A DNA stretch of 64,000 bases. Source: Orbilia blumenaviensis (lineage: Eukaryota; Ascomycota; Orbiliomycetes; Orbiliales; Orbiliaceae). The position numbers and the translations under genes are program-made. The notes below the pieces were generated by a model. That model saw only the letters and a list, made by a program, of their open reading frames with translations. It was not told the DNA's origin and made no database searches. This document shows, one piece after another, positions 1-8,846 of the stretch. Each line of letters starts with the position of its first letter. Position 1 is the stretch's first letter. Where the stretch lies: positions 2,046,001-2,110,000 of the forward strand of contig JAVHNS010000006.1 of assembly GCA_036872755.1 (NCBI GenBank). The letters run 5' to 3'.

Positions 1-112
1 TGGTTCTCATTTCATGCACCTAAGATGCATGCCAAAAATGTTACAGGGTACCTAGTTCCGGCATCGTTTGTTTATAGTAGTTGCCCTATTGTGTTCAATG
101 CAATGTTACCGC

Positions 113-524
113 TCAGATATTCATTTTACTACCCATTTTGCTGTCGTGCAGCATCCAGCCTTTCTTCTGATATTCTAGATTCTCCGCCCTCTGGCCAAAG
201 CACTTTCGCAACTTCCTTTCCATCATATTTAACCAGCGGCGAGTTGAGGCGGATTTGACATAGGCTCCGATGTTAGCACCCGGTAGAATGGTTCCTTCTA
301 TGAACCGGGCCAAGGCACAGATATCGTGATTACCAGCCTGTGTGGGGTATCCTACGCTCGGGAAGGCACCCATAAGCTCTCCACTTTAGAAAGCTTGCTA
401 TCGCCTCTTGGTAGACCCCGACCGTCATCTCGAGCCTCCACATAAACACTGTTGCATTACGAATATCCTCGTATCCGAAATCTTCGAGAAGTATCTGACC
501 TAGCAAGAGCTGCGTTAACTGCGC
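113..524 (-). pseudogene. Coding-like relic in two broken frames, unidentified
   Basis: Two open stretches on the minus strand look more protein-like than random sequence. The first runs from about 524 down to about 328 and includes ILLEDFGYEDIRNATVFMWR and TVGVYQEAIASFLKW. The second runs from 373 to 113 in another frame and includes ICALARFIEGTILPGANIG and STRRWLNMMERKLRKCFG. They meet near 365-375 with a change of frame, and an in-frame TAA sits just upstream of the first (about 529-531). I see no good start codon or clear splice pair that rescues the whole. I do not recognise the family. It could be a decayed gene or the 3' part of a gene whose exons I failed to resolve. Confidence 0.3.
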
Positions 525-1437
525 TCGATATTACGCTTCGAAACCCTGTTAAGGCAATATACAGGGTTTCGGTAGAATAGTACAGGGACATTAAATTCTC
601 TGGATCGTCCGGGCCACCAACGGCGCAATTGGCTTGTCAAGCGGTCTTGAACACCCCGGCTTCTTAGAGAATACTCCTAAGGATGTGCGCATTTTGTTCG
701 AGATATAATTCGCAGTCCCAGAGAGATACCCTGACTTGTTCGGCGGCGATGTGAACGGGTTTTGTAAAAAGACATGTGCAAGGCATATAAAAAGCCTTCT
801 ACTAGTAGTTGGTATCTCCATCTTGAGAAGCTCCTTCACGTTGAACAGAAATCATATTATTGGGCCAGAATCGCAGCGTGGTATGCAGGTTTCATGTACT
901 GCCACAACTTTGCAATATCTCTCAAATAAAGGTAGCATGAAGACCGCTATTTTCAGAAAGCTTGAAATTTGTACTTCTATAAAATAGATATTCTAAAGGG
1001 ACTAGTATCTGTTTTCGGTTTAAAGTTTTCCCTGGGAGTTTTCCCAATTGTATCATTTTGTAGACGCATGATGACGGTAGTACCTAGGTGCATTTTCAAC
1101 GACTACCCGCAGCTAATATACGAATTCTGAGAGCAGAAGAAAGGGGCCCCCTGGTAGGTCTCATATTTTCTCTATGAGGCCGAATTGGCGAAGTTCCTTC
1201 TTTAATCCCGTTAAGGTACGGTTAACAAGTCGTATCCGGACTTGGGGCAGGTTGTTGTCATGGGAAAGTTATGACGCCGTGCAGTCGCGTTGCCCGAGCT
1301 TGTGATACCCACGCGCCTTCTACATCCTTTGATAAAGTGTCAACCACACCAACTACAACCAACATCCATGCAAACAACATCAACAACAATCATTTCCGTT
1401 GAAGGTCTCCCAGACCTCCGGTCGCAGCATATACAAG
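525..1437. other. Stretch upstream of telomere gene, no gene recognised
   Basis: Apart from the 539-571 inverted repeat I see no convincing gene. A minus-strand open frame at 591-839 (82 codons) and a plus-strand frame at 736-987 have no recognisable domain. The last 100 bases, with CA-rich runs of CAACAACA type, are probably the 5' leader of the telomere-protein gene. An ATG at 1368 opens a short frame that stops after about 33 codons and could be a small upstream ORF. Confidence 0.5.
539..571. repeat. Perfect 11-bp inverted repeat (hairpin)
   Basis: CGAAACCCTGT at 539-549 is the exact reverse complement of ACAGGGTTTCG at 561-571, with an 11-base spacer. It could form a short hairpin or be a protein-binding palindrome. 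It lies in otherwise unassigned sequence next to the coding-like relic. Confidence 0.6.
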
Positions 1438-4400
1438 ATGCAAGCCATACCAGGCCTTGTCGAACTTGAACCCGTATCTCTTGCATCGTTAGAACCATCC
1501 ATCAATCCCAAAAGCGAGATAACAGCAACCGTCGCATCCTTGTGGCCTTATAGTAGTTCCGCGCTTAAACTTACTGCGATTATAGTGGAACTGGACTACA
1601 GAAAGCGTGAGAATCGCGGAGAGCTGAAAGTTTCATTTCATGGATATGCCGCCGAAAGTCTTAAGGCACTTGCAATTGGAGATGTAGTGAAGATATCATT
1701 GGAAGGCGCTACATGGGAGGAACTTCCTGAACCTGAAGAAAGAGATGTGCCTTGGCAATTGAAGTGGGAGAAGCGGCTCCGGGTTAGGGTAAGAGTAAGC
1801 CCGTTCCTCAACTATTTGACTTGCTTCTAATAGTATTGGGTAGATCTTCAAAGACATATCTGCCACAGATCCGAAAATTGAGGTCGACGGGACTTTTGAT
1901 CAAGCGCACCGATCTGGTATACTTGATAGAATTGCCGCTGCGGAAGCTATTATAAACGAATCTCAACATGAGCAAAACGAGGAGGACTTCGGAACAAAGA
2001 CCCCTCTAAAACATTCTCAGCTTCCGGCATCGTGGTCCACCTCGTTCCGTGATAGCATACGAGGAGGCTCGCAGACACCGATAAACATATTTGCGCAAGG
2101 GCGACGCCGTCTGTTCTCCCTTGACAGTGATGACGAAGAAGATGATATCGATGCGGACCGGATGCGAAAAAAGCCAAGGATATTTGAGCCCCACCAGAGC
2201 TTTCGATATGTGTCCGATTCACCCGAAAATGCAGAGGAGGAAAGGGAAGACGAGCACCAGTTTTCGAAGCAAACTGAGAATCAGTTTTTCGATGAGAACA
2301 GTTTCAGGGACAGTTTCCGGGGAGGAGAGTCGGCACCAACTCCAAAGCTCTATGTTCGGCCGGATGACGCTGGAGATATATCGGTGGAGGGCCAGTCCCA
2401 CAAGGCTTCTCTAGGAGATAAGTCGCGCGGGACTAAGCTATATGTTCGACCCGATAAACCGCAGCCCGATGATATCTCTGGGTCACCAGCACATTCTATA
2501 ACACCACAGGCCATAGGGGAGCGGGGAACTAAGCGGGAAGCGACGGAAATAAATCATGAAATCTTCCAAATCATATTTGGCGAGCAGGCGGAACCACAGG
2601 CGGCTGCGCCACAGACCGACGAGGACGAGATTTTCAGTCGGTCCTTGACTGAATTTACAAGCCAGGATACTTTCCCAACACGGCTGCCACTCGAGTCGCA
2701 AGGTATCTCAAGCACCCATATCTCCGCTGACCCTCTAACTGAAAGGTCAACCACCCCTCCGTATCCTTCAGAGCAATCTACTACCCCTCCATTCCCACCA
2801 CAGCAGTTTACTGCTCCCCAATTCACGACAGAAAGATCATTTACGCCCCCATTCCCTGAGACCCTACGCCCAACGGAAGTAGACTCCCAGCCAATGAGTA
2901 GTTTCACACTAGATGCTTCACAGGCTTCCCGGCCCATAGCAAATGAGATGCCCCCACCGGCTTCGCAACCGCACTCTGTCCCACGCCTCGATACTTTGTT
3001 TTCGGGGCGATCTGACCCCATAACCCCAGTATTAAAACCAACGGCTTCTCCGGCTCTCCCACTTCCGTCTCCTTTCCCAAGCTCTGCACTCGAAAAAGGT
3101 ACAGTCTCTTTCTTCCCGAGCAGGCTCTCACAAAGCTTTGCCAGCTCAGAAACCGAAGACGCTCCAGTAAAGAGTGAGAGTGAACAAACGGAAGCGCACG
3201 CCGTCGGCCCAGAAACAGTTAAAGCAGCCTTTGGACACTTGGAGGAAAGGTCCTTGGTAGAAGGCATCAAGTCTGAATCAGAAGATATGGTGTCGTCAGG
3301 CCAGAAAGCGGATACGGCAGTTGAAAAGGTTTTAGAAATAAAGCGGGATACAATTACTGTGGTTAAACATGGGGTTTCACTTGTTGACCCGGAGAGCCCG
3401 CAGCAACATGAAGTTTTAAAGGCCGAAGAGCCTAAAACTAAAGAAAGCCGACATACTGCCAAAGCCTCTCAACCAGAAGTCATTGAGATCTTAGACTCTA
3501 GCGATGAAGAAGAGGAGGAGGGTGAAGAAGAAGAGGAGGAGGATGAGGAGGAGGATGAGGATGATGATGACGACGATGATGATGACGAGGGTGAGGATGG
3601 AGGAGAATACTATGAGGAGGAGGATGAATATGAAGAGGAATACAATGGAGAACCAGGACAGGGGGGACGCGGCCCATTGGAACATTACGAGGAAGGACTT
3701 GCAGCCGAGAATGACGAAGAAGATTATTATGTCGAAGAGGACGGGTATCCACCGGCAGATGAGTCCCTACAACAGAGGGATCCAGGTCAAACCCCTATAG
3801 ATGAGGACGAGATGGGTAAGTTCCTTTGGTCACACTAGCCCTAGCATTGAGCCCATGCTAGATTCTAATCTGATGCCTGCTAAACGTGACCGTAGAGTAT
3901 AAATACCATCAACCTACACCCTCGCCTGATATAGAGGAACGAGAATCCCCATTTGTGTCCGATGATGATGAGCCAGCCCGGGAGTATAGATCGCCAAAAG
4001 TGGGAGAATCCCTAATATCCAGTCGTGGTTCAATTTCTTACATCTCAGCATCACACAGAACAGTTGGTATTAAAACGGCCATATCGCGCCCCTCGGAACA
4101 TAGACAGGGGACATTTGCAACCCCAAGCGCCCCTGCACTTCATGGCGCTGTGTTTTCGCATCCTCAACAGTACACTTCTTCGGAATCGCCTACTCCGACT
4201 ACCCCAACCGCGAATCAAAGGCTTCTTTCTCACACGGAAACGAGCCCTCAGGCACCCGGTTCGCCTGAGCCATACGTCCCCCAATCGCCATCCTCACCTC
4301 CGTCACAACCTCGCACGCCAAATCTACCGCAGACGAAACCGAGTCGTACTCGGACGCCAACGCTCGAAGATAACGGCTTCGAGTTTGTCGAAGGCCCTGT

Positions 4401-5262
4401 GCATCACACGGTTTCTCCAGCTATCGGGGTCCACAATGACACCTCAAGCCAGATGAAGCAAAAACGAACGCTACCATGGCTGACACCGCAAGTAGCGCCC
4501 AAGCACAAGCATCATGATGACATACTCGGACCTAATACGGCTCCTAATAAGCTGCGAACACCTGCAGCCGACACTAAAATCGCCTTAAAGGAAATGGTCG
4601 AAGCGGCAAGGAAGCTCCGATCCCAAGATTCGACGAGGAAACCAATCCTAAAGCCGAAGCTGGATATAAACCCAGACGCGATTAGAAAATTCAGAGAATA
4701 TAATGCAGCTTGTGGAATTTCGGGCGGTATCATTACGCCACTCTCTGAGTTTGTTTCGGTACAGAAATTATTGAGGATTGAGTGGGAGAAGAATGTCGAT
4801 ATATTGGCTGTCAATCTTCGTGAAGGGGAGGTAACACAGTATAAAAATCCGCCGAACTTCTTCGAGCTAAAAGTATGGGTGATCGACCCCTCTTGCAGTA
4901 GCGGTAAACCTGTGCTAGTAATCTTGAAAAGACCGTATCAAGCGGCTCTTCCGAAGACTGTCAAGCCTGGGGATGTTATATTGCTTAGAGACATTAAAAT
5001 AAAGAGCCAGGATAATCAACGCTGCGGGTTCTCCACTATGACCTCTGGCTGGAAACTCTGGCGGCCTAGGAGGGCGCCGGACGGGCGGCAGCAGATGGTT
5101 TCGATACCGCACGACGGGCCTAACGCAGAATGTGGCGCAGAGGAAATTTTTTATGTAAATAGTCTCTGGGAATGGTGGAAGGGTATTGATGTGGACATTC
5201 GGGTGTACCTAATGAACAAGAAGGAACGGGGGCCTAGAAAAGGCGAGGTTACGAATGCATGA
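1438..5262 (+). CDS. Telomere end-binding protein, POT1/CDC13-type OB folds
   Basis: Three exons: 1438-1788, 1844-3815 and 3896-5262, giving 1229 residues. Introns are 1789-1843 (GTAAGA, branch TTCTAAT) and 3816-3895 (GTAAGT, branch GCTAAAC). The first donor could instead be at 1795, also in frame. The N-terminal 117 residues look like an OB fold (ITATVASLWPYSSS, KVSFHGYAAE, IGDVVKISLEGATW), as at the start of Pezizomycotina telomere-binding proteins. The middle is long, Pro/Ser/Thr-rich and disordered, with two KLYVRPD copies and a very acidic run near residues 670-715. The C-terminal region, about residues 1045-1165, resembles the telomeric single-strand-binding POT1/CDC13 fold (KVWVIDPSCSSGKPVLVILK, VKPGDVILLRDIKIKS). 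Expected role, from the family: binding the G-rich telomeric overhang in the nucleus. ATG 1438 was chosen because it opens the OB-fold frame; an upstream start with another exon is possible. Confidence 0.82.
3505..3650 (+). repeat. GA-rich trinucleotide tract coding a poly-Asp/Glu run
   Basis: Imperfect GAA/GAG/GAT/GAC triplets lie within exon 2 of the telomere-protein gene. They encode about 45 nearly uninterrupted acidic residues just after the VIEILDSSDEEE motif. Such tracts are prone to length change between strains. Confidence 0.85.
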
Positions 5263-6418
5263 GACCGTGGGGGGCATAGCCGCGCTTCTTCACTATTGCA
5301 TTATAAATAATTATACGGATTGTGGCCTTTTACCCACTCGATTACTTAATTACTGACCACCCCGGTGTTCCTTCGTTCTCGTAAACATGCTTTTTTCGTC
5401 TAAAGTAATGACAATGGCAAAGGCAATGGGCAAAATGGTAATAGCAACCAGCAACAACTTGCACACGAGTAATGGCAAAACCCTTAGTTACCTAGGTAAG
5501 TACTTAGCTCTCGCACTTCGGACGCTTCTGTGCCGAGTCACCGGTGGGCCGACCAGAGATGCGGAGATTAGCCAGTTGAGGCCCTCCAAAAGGCGAATGC
5601 GATACCGAAGATGGCAAGCGTCCTGCCAGAAACAGGATGCCCGGTATCGGACCAATCACAAACTATGAGCCCTGGCTTTATCAGACCACCAAAAGCGAGC
5701 CAAGAGAAAGGTTTTTATCAGATTGATCAAGACCCAGAGATTAGATCTCTCTTCCCTCTCTTTCCCACCCATTCCCACTTTATTCCCGCCCTACAAATCA
5801 GACTGCGAGGATATTTTCCGCCTGCCTGCAGCCCGCCCATACGAATAGGTATGTTTTTTTGTAAGCCGGTCCAGGCTTGAACATGAATGAAAGAGGAAAC
5901 TAAGAATGAGGTATTCTGGAGATGTAGCTGGGGCGGAACAATCAACCAATCGATCCTGTCTCTTTTTTTTCTTCCTGTGAGAGGACACAGCAGAAATAAC
6001 TGGCCCTGGTGCCCTTTAGCTGCTGCGGTTTAATGCGCATGCACTCACTGCAAAGATGGCGGGCGGCATAGCCTCGGGTCAAGGTACAAAATCCAACACT
6101 GACAACGCACAATCCCACCCTTGTTTCCGAGATCTTACGATAATGCTGTCGATATCGTTTTGCCACAATATCGATATATCGAACGGACGACGTCGATGCC
6201 GCTTTCGTCTGCAGGAACGCTTTTACAAGCCTGACGCTCGACGGATTATTGATTACAAGCAACTGCATGCATACATACATACAACTTGTCTTTGTCCTGG
6301 GATACTGACACACTAGCCTCGAACAGTCCTTTCCCCATCCCCATCCACAGGGGGCACTCCTACTCCGACTCAGTCCTTAGCTCCTCGACCGACGACCATC
6401 GCGATAGCCCCCAAGGCC
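5263..6418. other. hapX upstream region
   Basis: This 1.16-kb gap separates the telomere-protein stop from the hapX ATG. It holds a perfect SreA-type GATA element (5715-5723), a near copy (TTATCAGAC, 5678-5686), a CCAAT core (5652-5656) and closely spaced ATATCGATAT-like palindromes at about 6148-6182. An ATG at 6056 opens an 86-codon frame ending at 6316, about 100 bases before hapX. If it lies in the transcript it would be a long upstream ORF. The open frame at 5387-5668 shows no recognisable domain. Confidence 0.6.
5715..5723 (-). promoter_or_regulatory. SreA-type GATA element TTATCAGAT (ATCTGATAA on minus)
   Basis: The 9-mer matches the ATCWGATAA consensus of fungal siderophore-repressor GATA factors (SreA/Sre1/Urbs1) exactly. 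It lies about 700 bases upstream of the hapX start. In Aspergillus, SreA represses hapX when iron is sufficient, so the site has a plausible role here. Site function is inferred. Confidence 0.55.
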
Positions 6419-8049
6419 ATGGCTGAAGAGTCTCAGGCACAATTCTCACCGACTAGCACAAATGGAGTGACGCAGAAGGATTGGGTTATCCCTCCCAGAC
6501 CAAAGGTAGACCGATTTCCCCGCACACACGTGAGCGCTTTCCCAACTGAGTACTAACCTATTTTCCTACTCCCTAGCCTGGACGGAAACCTGCAACCGAC
6601 ACTCCACCATCCGTATGTTGCCTCTTACTCTTCATGATATGCTCCTTGCGATCCCATTCTTAGTATGCAACTTCTATAGAAACGCAAGGCCCAAAACCGT
6701 GCAGCTCAACGAGCCTTCCGTGAGCGTCGTGCTGCACGTCTTACAGAGCTCGAAGAACAGATCAAACACAAAGATGATAGTAAGGACAATGTCCTTATGG
6801 ACCAAGTCTCTAAAATCACCGTCGAGAACAACGTCCTTCGTGCCACTGTCGCTGAACTCCGTCGTGATATCGAAGCCTTGCAACGTCGGGACGCTGAACG
6901 AATCGGATTATCGACACCAACTCACACAAGCCATGGAAGTTTCAGCAGCACTTCAACAGCTCCGAGTTTTGCACAACCATTCGTTGGATGTGCGGTTAGC
7001 CAAATGGCCAGTCCGGCACCCAGTCCACGGTCGGAAGCCGTTCCATGCTTTGAGGAAGCATTCGGTCGGAAATGCTGTGGAGGTACTTCATGTCGCAACA
7101 ATCTCGACACAGTATCCACACTCTCACCTGTACCACTTTCACGCCGGGAATCTCAACATCTTGAAATGGAAATCGATTTCACCAACATGTTCAGCAGTAG
7201 TCGACGAAATAATAACAACAACACTGTCAGCCTTAGGGATAGCGGTCACACTCGAGAAAGCACCACTACACCATCGGTAGCCACTTCTCCGGCTCCGCTA
7301 TCTACACTTTCTAACCACCCAGACGAATCTTGCGGCTTTTGCTCCGAAGGAACAGCCTGCGTATGCGCAGAGATGAAATCGATGGAACGGGAGACAGAAC
7401 GTCTCCGACAACAAAACATCGCTAGAGAGGCCTTCATGCGGTTAAGCAATAGCAGTAGAACACTCCCGGACCCCACATCCTCTTCGGGAAAACCGGCAGG
7501 ATGCACAGGTGAACCCGGTAGCTGTGCACAATGTCAAACCGACCCTATGAGCACCTTATTCTGCCGGACACTAGCAACAAAGAAAAAGCCATTTTCCTCA
7601 AGCAGACGGGGTAGTTCCACACCGCGATCAGACGACAAACCCGCCTTCGTATGCTGTGGCGGTACCGCATGCGGAAGGAACCCGGGAACTTCATCCCCCC
7701 TTGCTAGGAGCAACGATGACCAGGATACAGAGATGCAAGATTCTCCCTCTGTAGGCGTCGTAGAGCCTCGAGGGACATACATCCCATGCAGCGATGCATA
7801 TCTAAGTAAGCTTCTTTCAGGCAAGCCCGTTTCATCTGTTCCTTTATTAAACTCTGATGATCAGGTCTTTCCCGCCACAAACGCTTCATGGACGCCGACC
7901 TCGGAACCGTCGTGAAGAAACTAAACACCAGCGGTCTTGGAGTCGAAGTCTCTAGCGTTAAACAAGTACTCGAATATCTTGAGGCTCTCGAGTCATTCCA
8001 AAATAATGAGTCAAGAAAGGGTAGTGTAGACGGTGGCCTAGGATTGTAA
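6419..8049 (+). CDS. hapX: HapX bZIP iron-homeostasis regulator
   Basis: Four exons: 6419-6505, 6577-6612, 6680-7805 and 7865-8049, 477 residues. Residues 20-37 carry the Hap4-like CCAAT-complex binding motif (KDWVIPPRPKPGRKPATD). The bZIP basic region follows at 42-66 (KRKAQNRAAQRAFRERR) with a leucine-zipper/coiled coil after it. Cysteine-rich segments are KCCGGTSC (C173/174/179), CGFCSEGTACVC (C259/262/268/270, the classic CGFCX5CXC), GSCAQC with a downstream LFC (C323/326), CCGGTAC (C366/367) and YIPC (C411). The last exon, read after a 59-base intron, restores the conserved tail LSRHKRFMDADLG. Known family role: with the CCAAT-binding complex it represses iron-consuming genes in low iron and senses iron, probably through Fe-S ligation by the cysteine-rich regions, to activate storage in high iron. 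It is a nuclear protein. Confidence 0.95.
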
Positions 8050-8846
8050 GCTACGGAATAGAGAAGAAAAATACGAGCGATGATAGATAAAAAAAAGAGG
8101 AGTATCGGAGGGTTTGTATTCTTATTTTCATGGATTTCTTTTTGCGATTTTTCCGGGAAAGGCACCTTTTTTTTCACATGCCTTCCCCATCTATACCAAA
8201 AAAAGTGGGGGTGAATTATGCTATTTGCTTATTTATTTTACTAGTAGCGGCGCCTGAAAAATTTCCTTTATAGTGATGGAATTATACAAGTCCATCCGGG
8301 AGATGGGTATCTATTGCTGTCCTTGAGATGTATATAATAATAAAAAAATTAAATCCTACAATACTATCGAGCTTTCAGGATACATGTATGAAGGGTAGTT
8401 TCATATAAATGTTACACAAGCGGCAGTCTATATTACAGATGCGTCATGTGAACTAAAAAATTTTAATAGAATATGTATATGAATGGTGATTACAAAATCT
8501 TAAGCCGGCCGTAAGATTCGTATGTGGAAGTATACAAATATCGGGGGATCGCGCTCACACTATCGTCGCAACATGGTAGGAAAAGAAAAGCAGATATTCA
8601 AGCACATTGTAGGCAAAAACAGAAAAAGCCACAGGTATGGGAACGAGGACGTTTCAAAGAAAAATCAAAAACGCTAGCTCAGTAGGTATCACAGGTGCAA
8701 TATGCAGATGAATCTGTACAAATGAATCGAAACCTCCCTGGAATCAAAATATCACAAACCCGAACGCCACCCAACATGCATCAAAAACATAGCTCTCATC
8801 TACTCTAATACCGTCATAAGGCATAATCATATCCTTAGGCATTAAA
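8050..8846. other. Convergent 3' region between hapX and CYK3
   Basis: This is AT-rich sequence between two convergent genes, expected to hold both polyadenylation regions (for example AATAATAAAAAAATTAAA near 8334-8351). No coding frame with a recognisable domain was seen. Confidence 0.5.

Noticed and set aside
1368..1470. ATG at 1368 as telomere-gene start
   Set aside because: Opens a different frame that stops after about 33 codons; the OB-fold frame has its own ATG at 1438. Kept only as a possible small upstream ORF.
2554..3462. 302-codon minus-strand ORF
   Set aside because: Antisense shadow of the Ser/Pro/Thr-rich linker of the telomere protein; no independent signals.
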